Source: Leifsonia sp. ZF2019 (GTDB lineage: Bacteria > Actinomycetota > Actinomycetes > Actinomycetales > Microbacteriaceae). From it: 64,000 nt of DNA. Below, one piece after another: positions 1 through 7,526 of the stretch. A program made the position numbers and the translations under genes. Below the pieces are notes generated by a model. That model had not been told where the DNA came from and made no database searches. It saw nothing but the letters and a program-made list of their open reading frames with translations. The DNA is taken from NCBI RefSeq assembly GCF_019924635.1, contig NZ_CP065037.1, positions 1,550,001 through 1,614,000 of the forward strand. The letters are read 5' to 3'. The first letter of the stretch is position 1. Every line of letters begins with the position of its first letter.

Positions 1-443
1 TGCTCAGCCGCGCGCTCGACACGCTGCTCGTCGCCTTCACGCAGACCATCGCCGAGTGGAACGCGCAGGGCCGGCCCGCGGGCGACTCCGTCGACGACCG
101 CAAGGAGATCAGCCGCCGCCTCGGGCTCACCTACGTCAACCTCATCGAGGACCGCGGCATCCTTCTCTCCCTCATGCAGGCGTTCGGGATGGGCCACGAC
201 CCGGTGATCGGGGGCAAGGCCCGCGACGGTTTCATCGCGATCTACCGGATGCTGCGGGAGGACGCGGGTTTCGCCGCCGACGACGCGCGCTCCTTCCTGG
301 CGGAGGGCATGCTCCTCAACACCCTGCTCGGGCTGCGCCTGCCGGACGAGTACGGCGACGACCCCTGCGCCACCGAGCTGCTCGAGAGCACGTTCCGCAC
401 CAAGCTCCAGCTCGTCCTCGACACGACGGGGGCGGACGCGTGA
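1..443 (+). CDS. TetR-like regulator, C-terminal part (cut by window edge)
   Basis: The reading frame is open from base 3 to the TGA at 441-443, so only the C-terminal ~146 residues are present. The visible part is all helical, with a long amphipathic start (LSRALDTLLVAF), a charged hinge (SVDDRKEISRRLG) and a C-terminal stretch typical of the ligand-binding/dimerisation half of TetR-family repressors. The DNA-binding helix-turn-helix would lie upstream of the window. The stop overlaps the GTG of truB (GTGA, 440-443), so the two genes are probably co-transcribed. The TetR assignment rests on overall character and not on a diagnostic motif, so another all-helical regulator is possible. Confidence 0.5.
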   Translation, partial: LSRALDTLLVAFTQTIAEWNAQGRPAGDSVDDRKEISRRLGLTYVNLIEDRGILLSLMQAFGMGHDPVIGGKARDGFIAIYRMLREDAGFAADDARSFLAEGMLLNTLLGLRLPDEYGDDPCATELLESTFRTKLQLVLDTTGADA

Positions 444-1348
444 CCGGCAGCGGTCTCCTCCTCGTCGACAAGCCGGGAGGGATGACGAGCCACGATGTCG
501 TCGCGCGCGTGCGCCGTCTCGCCGGCACGCGCAAGGTCGGCCACGCGGGGACGCTCGACCCGATGGCGACCGGACTGCTCATCGTGGGCGTCAACTCGTC
601 GACCCGCCTGCTCACCTACATCGTCGGCGCCGACAAGGAGTACCTCGCGACCATCCGGCTCGGATCCACCACCACCACGGACGACGCCGAAGGCGACGAG
701 ACCGGGCGGGCCGACGCCGCCGCGCTCGCCGCGGTCGCGGACGAAGCCGTCCTGGCCGGGATCGCCGACCTCACCGGCGAGATCCAGCAGGTGCCGAGCG
801 CGGTGAGCGCCATCAAGGTCGACGGCAAACGCGCCTACGCCCGGGTGCGGGCGGGGGAGGAGGTCGTCCTCGAGCCGCGCGCCGTCACGGTGAGCGCCTT
901 CGAGCTGCTCGCCGCGCGACGCATGCCGGACTCCCTCGACCTCGACGTGCGCGTGGTCTGCTCGTCCGGCACCTACATCCGTTCCCTCGCCCGCGATCTC
1001 GGCTCCGCGCTCGGCGTCGGCGGGTACCTGACGGCCCTGCGCCGCACCCGCGTCGGCCGGTACGACGTGCGAGACGCGCACGACCTCGATACGCTCGAGC
1101 CGGACGCGGCGCTGCTGCCCGCGGTGGATGCCGCCACAGCACTCTTCGAGCGCCTCGACCTCACCGAGCAGCAGGCGATCGACCTGACGCACGGGCGACG
1201 CATCCATCTCGCCGACCGGGAAGGACCGGGCGGCGTCCCTGTCGCGGCCGTCGCCCCGACCGGCCAACTGGTGGGGCTCATCGAGTTCCGCGGAAAGGAA
1301 GCAAGGACCCTCGTGAACTTCCCGACCGACGAGATCGCCACGGCATGA
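440..1348 (+). CDS. truB: tRNA pseudouridine(55) synthase TruB
   Basis: The 302-residue protein begins at GTG 440, inside the upstream stop codon, which gives the expected N-terminus LLLVDKPGGMTSHDVV. TruB isomerises U55 to pseudouridine in the T-loop of tRNAs in the cytoplasm. The catalytic block GHAGTLDPMATGLL is at residues ~34-47, with the nucleophilic aspartate at ~40. The downstream GTYIRSLARDLG motif and the C-terminal PUA-like region are present. Length matches the family. It overlaps the next gene by ATGA (1345-1348). In many actinobacteria truB sits near rbfA and ribF; ribF is here, but a regulator occupies the upstream place. An upstream in-frame start near 56 would add a long arginine-rich stretch foreign to the family and was rejected. 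Confidence 0.97.
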   Translation: MTGSGLLLVDKPGGMTSHDVVARVRRLAGTRKVGHAGTLDPMATGLLIVGVNSSTRLLTYIVGADKEYLATIRLGSTTTTDDAEGDETGRADAAALAAVADEAVLAGIADLTGEIQQVPSAVSAIKVDGKRAYARVRAGEEVVLEPRAVTVSAFELLAARRMPDSLDLDVRVVCSSGTYIRSLARDLGSALGVGGYLTALRRTRVGRYDVRDAHDLDTLEPDAALLPAVDAATALFERLDLTEQQAIDLTHGRRIHLADREGPGGVPVAAVAPTGQLVGLIEFRGKEARTLVNFPTDEIATA

Positions 1349-1713
1349 TCGAGTGGTTCACCACGGTCCAGGTGATCGTCGCCTGCGCCGCCGGCCTCCT
1401 GTGCCTCGTGCTCGGCCTCGCCGGCCGCGTGCCGAACGACCTCACGATGGGCGCCGTCGCGCTCGTGGAACTGCTGCTCCTGGCACAGCTCGTCGTCGCG
1501 ATCGCGGCGCCGGCGGTCGGAAACACTCCCAGCGGGAGCCTGCCGGAGTTCTACATCTACCTGATCTCGGCGATCATCCTCCCGGCCGCCGGGGGCTTCT
1601 GGGCCCTGATCGAGCGCAACCGCTGGAGCACCGTCATCCTGGGCGGCGTCTGCCTCGCCATCGCCGTCATGGTGTACCGGATGGGCCAGATCTGGTTCGT
1701 CCAGGGCGCCTGA
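1345..1713 (+). CDS. Small four-helix membrane protein
   Basis: The 122-residue protein has four hydrophobic segments at about 7-27, 32-57, 69-87 and 92-112, and short charged loops (for example IERNRWS). No catalytic or binding motif is visible and I do not recognise a named family. Its ATG lies within the truB stop (ATGA), so it is translationally coupled to truB. The pairing truB / small membrane proteins / ribF suggests a conserved actinobacterial cluster in which this protein is a passenger of unknown function. Confidence 0.8.
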   Translation: MIEWFTTVQVIVACAAGLLCLVLGLAGRVPNDLTMGAVALVELLLLAQLVVAIAAPAVGNTPSGSLPEFYIYLISAIILPAAGGFWALIERNRWSTVILGGVCLAIAVMVYRMGQIWFVQGA

Positions 1714-1748
1714 CGCCGCGCGGGCGGCCCGCCTCCCGCGGGCGCGAA

Positions 1749-1754
1749 TAGAAT
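1749..1754 (+). promoter_or_regulatory. Candidate -10 element before gene at 1763
   Basis: TAGAAT is followed by eight bases and then the ATG at 1763, and no ribosome-binding site lies between them. This suggests a leaderless or nearly leaderless transcript. No -35 hexamer is evident in the GC-rich stretch upstream. Confidence 0.4.
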
Positions 1755-1762
1755 CGTCTTCG

Positions 1763-2236
1763 ATGTCTCCCCTCACCAAATCCGCGAGCGAGCGCGCGCA
1801 GCGCACGAGGACCCGGCGCATCTCCGGGATCGGCCGTGTGCTCGTCTTCGTCTACGGCGTGCTCGCCCTGGCGGCGACCGGCCGCAGCGTCTTCCAGATC
1901 ATCGACCGGTTCGACGAGGCGCCCGTCGCCTTCACCCTCTCCGCAGTCGCCGCCGTCGTCTACATCGTCGCCACCGTCGCCCTCGTCGCGCCGGGCCGTG
2001 TCTGGTACCGCGTCGCCTGGGTCACCATCACTTTCGAGCTCGTCGGCGTGCTGGTGATCGGCTCGCTCAGCCTCTTCGCGCCCGCCGCCCTGGGCCTGCA
2101 CGACGTCGACCCGTTCGGCCGCGACGCCACGGTGTGGTCCGTCTACGGGATGGGCTACCTCTTCGTCCCGCTCGTGCTGCCGATCCTCGGTCTGGTCTGG
2201 CTGCGCGGCCACCGCCCCCGCACGGAGGCATCGTGA
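1763..2236 (+). CDS. Conserved membrane protein, four predicted helices
   Basis: The 157-residue protein has a basic N-terminus (SASERAQRTRTRR) followed by four hydrophobic segments near 24-44, 56-77, 82-104 and 128-150. The N-terminus is likely cytoplasmic by the positive-inside rule. It resembles uncharacterised actinobacterial membrane proteins that lie beside ribF, and no function can be assigned. Its stop overlaps the GTG of ribF (2233-2236). A TAGAAT hexamer just upstream suggests it can start its own transcript. Confidence 0.8.
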   Translation: MSPLTKSASERAQRTRTRRISGIGRVLVFVYGVLALAATGRSVFQIIDRFDEAPVAFTLSAVAAVVYIVATVALVAPGRVWYRVAWVTITFELVGVLVIGSLSLFAPAALGLHDVDPFGRDATVWSVYGMGYLFVPLVLPILGLVWLRGHRPRTEAS

Positions 2237-3174
2237 AGGTCTTCCGCAGCGTCGACGAGGTGCCGGAGGGTTTCGGCCCGAGCGCGGTCACCATCGGCAA
2301 GTTCGACGGCGTCCACTCCGGGCACCGCGCGGTCATCGGACGCCTGCGCGAGGTCGCGGCCGACCGCGGGCTCACAGCCGCTGTCGTGACGTTCGACCGC
2401 AACCCGCTCGAGCTGATCGCCCCCGCGAAATGCCCGGCCTCCCTCGTCAGCAACGACCAGAAGCTCGACCTCCTCGCAGGCACGGGCATCGACGCGACGC
2501 TCATGGTTGCGTTCGACCGCGCCCTCGCCGAGCTGGAGCCCGAGGAGTTCGTGCGCCGCATCCTCGTGGACCGGCTGCACGCCGCCGTCGTGCTGGTGGG
2601 CAGCGATTTCCGGTTCGGGCACCGCGGCGCGGGCGATCTGGCGATGCTGCGCGAGCTGGGCGGGGACTACGGCTTCGGAGTCGAGCTCATCGACGACGTG
2701 CGCCCGGAGCACGGGCGCCGCGTCTCCTCCACCTGGATCCGCGAACTGCTCGCAGATGGAGACGTCGCGCACGCCGCCGAGCTGCTCGGTCACGTCCCCG
2801 CCGTGCGCGGTGTCGTGGTCCACGGCGCCGCCCGCGGACGCGAGCTGGGCTTCCCGACCGCCAATCTGTCGCCGGAATCCGAGGGGCTCATCCCGGCCGA
2901 CGGCGTCTACGCCGGCTGGCTCACGGACGGCGACGAGACCTACCCGGCCGCCATCTCCGTCGGAAACAACCCGACCTTCGAGGGCGTGCCGCACAAGCAG
3001 GTGGAGGCGTACGTCCTCGATCGCGAGCTCGACCTGTACGGGCACCGCGTCCAGGTCTCGTTCGTGCAGCGCATCCGCGGAATGGTCGCCTACCAGGGCG
3101 TCGAGCCGCTGATCGCGCAGATCTCGGACGACGTGGAGCGCGCCCGGAGCATCCTCTCGGCCGAGACCGCGTGA
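2233..3174 (+). CDS. ribF: Bifunctional riboflavin kinase / FAD synthetase
   Basis: The 313-residue protein makes FMN from riboflavin and then FAD from FMN. The N-terminal nucleotidyltransferase half shows the TIGKFDGVHSGH motif near residue 20 and SSTWIRELL near 160. The C-terminal flavokinase half shows RGRELGFPTANL near 203 and the GVYAGW strand. The usual TIGNFDGVH has Lys in place of Asn here. GTG 2233 was chosen because it places VKVFRSVDEVP at the N-terminus, as in the family, and overlaps the preceding stop. The downstream transporter starts inside the ribF stop (GTGA, 3171-3174). Confidence 0.96.
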   Translation: MKVFRSVDEVPEGFGPSAVTIGKFDGVHSGHRAVIGRLREVAADRGLTAAVVTFDRNPLELIAPAKCPASLVSNDQKLDLLAGTGIDATLMVAFDRALAELEPEEFVRRILVDRLHAAVVLVGSDFRFGHRGAGDLAMLRELGGDYGFGVELIDDVRPEHGRRVSSTWIRELLADGDVAHAAELLGHVPAVRGVVVHGAARGRELGFPTANLSPESEGLIPADGVYAGWLTDGDETYPAAISVGNNPTFEGVPHKQVEAYVLDRELDLYGHRVQVSFVQRIRGMVAYQGVEPLIAQISDDVERARSILSAETA

Positions 3175-4391
3175 GCGGGGCCGCCCCTGCGGTGCGGCCG
3201 CTCTGGCAGGGGCGCACGATCGCGCTGCTCGGCATCCTGCTGGTCGCCGCGAACCTGCGCACGGCGGTCGCCGCGCTGTCGCCGATCTACGCCGAGATCC
3301 GTGCGGAGTTCCCGGTCTCGAGTCTCGGGGTCGGGCTCCTCGGGATGCTCCCGCCCATCTGCTTCGCCGTGTTCGGACTGGTCGCCCCCTCCTTCACGCG
3401 GCGCCTGAGCCTCGAGACGGTCATGCTGATCGCGCTCGGTGCGATGCTCGCCGGACACGTGCTGCGCGCGTCCGCCGGCACGTTCGCCGTGCTCGCCGCC
3501 GGGTCTGCGGTCACCTTCGCCGGGATGGGCGTCGGCAACGTGCTGCTGCCTCCGCTCGTCAAGCGGTACTTCCCGGATCGGATCGGGCTGGTGACCTCGC
3601 TCTACGCGACGGTCATGTCGGTGAGCACGCTGCTCCCGCCGTTGATCGCGGTGCCCGTCGCCGACGCTGCCGGGTGGCACGTCTCGGTCGGGATGTGGGC
3701 CGTCGTCAGCCTGCTCGCCGTGCTGCCGTGGTTGCGCATCCTGATCACGCACACGCCCGCGCATCCCGCGCACGACGTCGAGGTGGAGGGCGCGCCTCCC
3801 GCGATGGTGGGCCGGGTGTGGCATTCGCCGCTCGCGTGGGCGATGGCCGTCGTGTTCGCCGTGTCGAGCCTCAACGCGTACGCGATGTTCGCCTGGCTCC
3901 CGCAGATCCTGCATGACGTCGCGGGGACCCCGCCGGCCGAGGCGGGCGCTCTGCTGTCGGTGTACGCCGGGATGGGAATCCCGGCCGGGCTCCTCGTGCC
4001 GCTGCTCGCCGCGCGGCTGCGGAGCGTCGCCGGCCTCATCTACGCGGCCGTCGCGTTCTTCGTGCTCGGCTATCTGGGGCTCATCCTGGCTCCCGGCGCC
4101 GCGACCTGGCTCTGGGTGACGTTCGCCGGGCTCGGGCCGCTGCTCTTCCCGCTCGTGCTCGTGCTGATCAACATGCGTACCCGCACGCACGCCGGCGCCG
4201 TCGCCCTGAGCGGCTTCACCCAGGGTCTGGGCTACACGCTGGGTGCGCTCGGCCCCCTCACCGTGGGACTCCTCCATCAGCTGACGGGCGCGTGGACCGT
4301 CCCGCTGATCGTGCTCACCGCGACCGCCCTCGCGGCGGCCATCGCCGGGGTCGTCGTCGCGCGCCCCCGCGCCCTCGAAGACCGCCGCTGA
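3171..4391 (+). CDS. MFS transporter, CynX/NimT-like
   Basis: The 406-residue protein has about 12 hydrophobic segments and the N-terminal LLVAANLRTAVAALSPI signature of the CynX/NimT (cyanate/2-nitroimidazole) branch of the major facilitator superfamily. It should sit in the cytoplasmic membrane; its substrate and direction cannot be read from sequence. GTG 3171 overlaps the ribF stop, so it is the last gene of the truB-ribF run. A strong hairpin follows at 4399-4425. Confidence 0.85.
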   Translation: MSGAAPAVRPLWQGRTIALLGILLVAANLRTAVAALSPIYAEIRAEFPVSSLGVGLLGMLPPICFAVFGLVAPSFTRRLSLETVMLIALGAMLAGHVLRASAGTFAVLAAGSAVTFAGMGVGNVLLPPLVKRYFPDRIGLVTSLYATVMSVSTLLPPLIAVPVADAAGWHVSVGMWAVVSLLAVLPWLRILITHTPAHPAHDVEVEGAPPAMVGRVWHSPLAWAMAVVFAVSSLNAYAMFAWLPQILHDVAGTPPAEAGALLSVYAGMGIPAGLLVPLLAARLRSVAGLIYAAVAFFVLGYLGLILAPGAATWLWVTFAGLGPLLFPLVLVLINMRTRTHAGAVALSGFTQGLGYTLGALGPLTVGLLHQLTGAWTVPLIVLTATALAAAIAGVVVARPRALEDRR

Positions 4392-4398
4392 TCGGCGT

Positions 4399-4425
4399 CG
4401 AGGCGGCGAACACCCCGCCGCCTCG
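4399..4425. terminator. Hairpin between convergent MFS and ROK genes
   Basis: CGAGGCGGCG and its exact complement CGCCGCCTCG are separated by a 7-base loop (4409-4415). The site lies in the 72-bp gap between convergent genes, so it could end transcripts from both sides. There is no T-tract, which is common for actinobacterial terminators. Confidence 0.6.
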
Positions 4426-4463
4426 GTCGTTCGCGTGCGACTTCTCGCCGCATCGACGCGCGG

Positions 4464-5408
4464 TCAGGCGGGCAGGAGGCTCGCGCGGTGGATGAGGGCT
4501 CCGGCGCCGATGAGCGGGCCCTCGGAAGAGAGGGCCGACGGGACGATGCGCACCTTGCGCACGAACGGGAAGTAGTGCTCCTCGATGACCGTGCGCATGT
4601 GCGCGAACAGGTCGGGCGTCGAGTGCGAGAAGCCGCCGCCGATGGCGACGAGCTCCAGGTCGAGCAGCGCGGTGGCCGAGGCGATGGCGTGGCCGACAGC
4701 CCGGCCCGTGCGCGCGATGGCCTCCCGGGCGACCTCGTCGCCGGCGGCGTAGGCGGCGGCGAGCTCCTCGCCCGTCGTCCCGGTGAAGCCGTGCTGCTGC
4801 GCCCAGGCGACCGTGTGCGGCCCCGAGGCCATGGCCTCCAGCGCGTACGGACTGCCGAACGTGTCCTCGCCGCGGATGTCGCCGACCTCCACGTGGCCGA
4901 TGTGACCCGCGTTGCCGGTGGGGCCGGTGATGACGTGGCCGCCGACGATGAGGCCCCCGCCGATCCCGGTGGAGACGACCATGCCCATCACGTTGTCGAT
5001 GCCCTGCGCGGCGCCGACCCAGTGCTCGGCCATCGTGATCGCGACGCCGTCCATCTCCAGGGTCACCGGGACGTCGAGCCCGGCCGACCGCACCTCCGCG
5101 GCGATGAAGTCGCGCATCGGGTAGTCGCGCCAGTGCGGCACGTTGAGCGGCGAGACGAGGCCGCGCACGCGGTCGATGGGGCCGGCGGAACCGATCCCCA
5201 CGCCGACGACCGACGCAGCGGAGGGGAGGACCGCGAGCGCGTCGCGCACGACTCCGCCGACGGAGGCCTCGAGATCGGCGACGGTGGCGGTGCGGCCGGT
5301 GGGGCGACGGAAGCGGGAGCCGGGGACGAGGAGGCCGTCGGCATCGACGAGCGCCGCCTCGACCTTCGTGCCGCCGAAGTCGACGGCGAGAGCGAGGGGT
5401 GTGGACAC
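4464..5408 (-). CDS. ROK-family sugar kinase
   Basis: The 314-residue protein has the ROK phosphate-binding motif at its N-terminus (LAVDFGGTKVEAALVD), the glycine-rich VVSTGIGGGLIVGG segment and the GNAGHIGHVEV motif that carries the catalytic region. The Cys-rich zinc motif that normally follows (CxCGxxGCxE) is absent: the sequence there is DIRGEDTFGSPYALE. GTG 5408 was chosen because TAGGGT lies seven bases upstream, giving a leaderless start; ATG 5415 or 5417 are alternatives. It is divergent from a SorC regulator and shares its operator region, so it probably phosphorylates a sugar connected with the deoC pathway. Substrate unproven. Confidence 0.85.
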   Translation of the reverse strand: MSTPLALAVDFGGTKVEAALVDADGLLVPGSRFRRPTGRTATVADLEASVGGVVRDALAVLPSAASVVGVGIGSAGPIDRVRGLVSPLNVPHWRDYPMRDFIAAEVRSAGLDVPVTLEMDGVAITMAEHWVGAAQGIDNVMGMVVSTGIGGGLIVGGHVITGPTGNAGHIGHVEVGDIRGEDTFGSPYALEAMASGPHTVAWAQQHGFTGTTGEELAAAYAAGDEVAREAIARTGRAVGHAIASATALLDLELVAIGGGFSHSTPDLFAHMRTVIEEHYFPFVRKVRIVPSALSSEGPLIGAGALIHRASLLPA

Positions 5409-5415
5409 GAGCATC

Positions 5416-5421
5416 ACCCTA
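5416..5421 (-). promoter_or_regulatory. Leaderless -10 element of the ROK gene
   Basis: On the minus strand TAGGGT is followed by seven bases and then GTG 5408. It is one of many TANNNT hexamers in this window placed 6-7 nt before a start codon. Confidence 0.5.
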
Positions 5422-5436
5422 GACGATTCGCCGATC

Positions 5437-5471
5437 GCTCATTTGAGCAACGCCTGCGCAAAGGTTGCTCA
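5437..5471. promoter_or_regulatory. Operator-like inverted repeats between ROK and SorC genes
   Basis: TGAGCAAC (5444-5451) and its exact complement GTTGCTCA (5464-5471) form an inverted repeat with a 12-base spacer. An overlapping palindrome GCTCA-TT-TGAGC occupies 5437-5448. The three GCTCA/TGAGC half-sites lie between the divergent -10 elements, where a SorC-family tetramer would be expected to bind. The assignment to the adjacent regulator is inferred from position. Confidence 0.6.
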
Positions 5472-5476
5472 CGATC

Positions 5477-5482
5477 TAGGCT
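5477..5482 (+). promoter_or_regulatory. Leaderless -10 element of the SorC regulator gene
   Basis: TAGGCT is followed by six bases and then GTG 5489. It abuts the inverted-repeat operator, which fits autoregulation. Confidence 0.5.
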
Positions 5483-5488
5483 GGGCAC

Positions 5489-6448
5489 GTGGCCCTGAAC
5501 GATACCGACGAGATCCTCGCCGTCAAAGCCGCGGAGCTCTATTACGAGGCGGGCAAGACGCAGGACGAGATCGGCGTCGCCCTCAACGTCAGCCGCTGGA
5601 AGGTCGGCCGGCTGCTCGTGGCGGCGCGCGAGCACGGCTTCGTGCGCATCGAGATCGTGCATCCGAGCGCCAGGCGGTTCTCGCTCGAGCGCGAGCTGTG
5701 CGGGTTCTACGGCCTGGAGGACGCGGTCGTCGTGCCCGCGGCCGAGAGCGAGTCGGAGACCCAGGCGCGCGTCGCGCAGGCCGCGGCCGACTACCTCACC
5801 ACGCTGCGGCCGGTGCCGCGCACGCTCGGCGTGAGCTGGGGCCGCACCCTGCACGCGGTCGCCGCCCGGCTCCGCCCGGGATGGGCCGTCGGAGTCAACC
5901 CGGTGCAGATCAACGGAAGCGTCTCGAGCACCCGCCAGGCGACCGCCGCCGCGGACACCGCCGTCGTCATCGCGCGCAAGGCGCAGGGCACGGCGACGCT
6001 CCTGCCGAGCCCCGCGATCTTCGAGCACGCGGCGACGCGCCGGGCCATCGAGTCGGACCGCTCCGTGCAGTCGGTGCTCGATCTGGCGCGCGCGGCGAAC
6101 GCCTACCTGTTCAGTGCGGGGGTCGTGGACACCAGCTCGGTGCACGTCGACTCGGGCTACCTGACCCCGGAGGACGTCTCCGAGCTGGCGGCCAAGGGTG
6201 CCGTGGGCGACGTCGTCGGCCGGTTCATCACCGACGAGGGCGCCGTGGCCGATCCGGAGCTCGACGGTCGCACCCTCGGCCTCTCGCTCGAGGAGCTCCG
6301 CAACGCACGCACGAGCATCGCGGTGATCGCCGGCGAGGCCAAGCACGGGGTCGCCCACGCCGTCGTCGCGAGCGGCCTCTGCACCACCCTGATCACCGAC
6401 GAAGCCACCGCGAACGACCTCCTCGGCCGCAGCCAGCCGGGTTCGTGA
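5489..6448 (+). CDS. SorC-family transcriptional regulator (DeoR-type)
   Basis: The 319-residue cytoplasmic regulator has an N-terminal helix-turn-helix (residues ~22-46, KTQDEIGVALNVSRWKVGRL) followed by a SorC sugar-phosphate-binding domain. Characteristic segments of that domain are LGVSWGRTLHAV (~residue 112), NAYLFSAGVVD (~205) and GEAKHGVAHAVV (~285). Members of this family sense phosphorylated sugars; the Bacillus deoxyribonucleoside regulator DeoR belongs here. deoC lies 39 bp downstream in the same direction. The likely role is control of the deoC-aldehyde dehydrogenase genes and of the divergent ROK kinase through the inverted repeats upstream. The inducer is inferred to be deoxyribose-5-phosphate. 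Confidence 0.88.
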   Translation: MALNDTDEILAVKAAELYYEAGKTQDEIGVALNVSRWKVGRLLVAAREHGFVRIEIVHPSARRFSLERELCGFYGLEDAVVVPAAESESETQARVAQAAADYLTTLRPVPRTLGVSWGRTLHAVAARLRPGWAVGVNPVQINGSVSSTRQATAAADTAVVIARKAQGTATLLPSPAIFEHAATRRAIESDRSVQSVLDLARAANAYLFSAGVVDTSSVHVDSGYLTPEDVSELAAKGAVGDVVGRFITDEGAVADPELDGRTLGLSLEELRNARTSIAVIAGEAKHGVAHAVVASGLCTTLITDEATANDLLGRSQPGS

Positions 6449-6487
6449 CCCGAACCCGTCCCTCGACCCGAATCAGTAAGGAATGAC

Positions 6488-7510
6488 GTGACCATCGAAA
6501 CCACCGTCCCGCCCGTGCGCACGCTCGCACCGGCGGCGCGCGCCGTCGAGGTGCTCGGCGGAGACCTGACCGAGGCCTCGCTGCGCCGGTACCTGAACGG
6601 CATCCCCGGCGTCGACGCGGTCGGGCTCGAGCAGCGCGCCGCCGGGCTCGGCACCCGCTCCATCAAGACGTCCAGCAAGCGCTGGGCGCTCGACACCATC
6701 ATCCGGCTCATCGACCTGACCACCCTCGAGGGCGCCGACACACCCGGCAAGGTGCGCTCGCTCGTCGCGAAGGCGCTGACCCCGGACGCGGGCGACCCGA
6801 CCACCCCACGACCGGCGGCGGTGTGCGTCTACGGCGACATGGTCCCGTACGCCGTCGACGCGCTCGGCGCCGCGCACGCCGAAGCGCCCGAGGGTGTCGC
6901 CGTCGCCGCGGTCGCGACGGCGTTCCCCAGCGGGCGCGCCTCGCTCGCGGTCAAGCTCGCCGACACCGCAGACGCGGTCGCCGCGGGCGCCGACGAGATC
7001 GACATGGTCATCGACCGCGGCGCGTTCCTGTCGGGCCGCTACGGCCTCGTGTTCGACGAGATCGTCGCCGTCAAGGAGGCCTGCCGCCGGCCCGACGGCA
7101 GCTACGCGCACCTCAAGGTCATCCTCGAGACCGGCGAGCTGAACACGTACGACAACATCCGTCGGGCGTCGTGGCTGAGCATCCTCGCGGGAGGCGACTT
7201 CATCAAGACGTCCACCGGCAAGGTCTCGCCGGCGGCGACCCTGCCCACCACCCTCCTCATGCTCAAGGTGGTGCGCGACTGGCACCGACTCACCGGCGAG
7301 GAGATCGGGGTCAAGCCCGCGGGCGGCATCCGCTCCTCGAAGGACGCCATCAAGTACGTCGTGACCGTCGCCGAGACCGTCGGCGAGCACTGGCTGCAGC
7401 CGCACCTGTTCCGGTTCGGCGCGTCCAGCCTCCTGAACGACGTGCTCCTGCAGCGCCAGAAGCTCGCGACCGGGCACTACTCCGGCGCCGACTACGTGAC
7501 GATCGACTGA
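6488..7510 (+). CDS. deoC: Deoxyribose-phosphate aldolase
   Basis: The 340-residue enzyme cleaves 2-deoxyribose-5-phosphate to acetaldehyde and glyceraldehyde-3-phosphate. The Schiff-base lysine lies in GGDFIKTSTGK (~residue 240) and the proton-relay lysine in VKPAGGIRSS (~279). The segments LIDLTTLEG and ADEIDMVIDRG are also typical. It is longer than the E. coli enzyme because of an N-terminal extension of ~70 residues, as in actinobacterial and animal-type DeoC. A TAAGGAATGAC ribosome-binding site precedes the GTG. It is followed at 16 bp by an aldehyde dehydrogenase that can oxidise the acetaldehyde produced. Confidence 0.96.
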   Translation: MTIETTVPPVRTLAPAARAVEVLGGDLTEASLRRYLNGIPGVDAVGLEQRAAGLGTRSIKTSSKRWALDTIIRLIDLTTLEGADTPGKVRSLVAKALTPDAGDPTTPRPAAVCVYGDMVPYAVDALGAAHAEAPEGVAVAAVATAFPSGRASLAVKLADTADAVAAGADEIDMVIDRGAFLSGRYGLVFDEIVAVKEACRRPDGSYAHLKVILETGELNTYDNIRRASWLSILAGGDFIKTSTGKVSPAATLPTTLLMLKVVRDWHRLTGEEIGVKPAGGIRSSKDAIKYVVTVAETVGEHWLQPHLFRFGASSLLNDVLLQRQKLATGHYSGADYVTID

Positions 7511-7526
7511 CGAAAGCAGACCCAGA

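Noticed and set aside
56-439. Extended N-terminus for truB
   Set aside because: It would overlap the regulator frame completely and adds an Arg/Pro-rich stretch absent from TruB; GTG 440 gives the family start.
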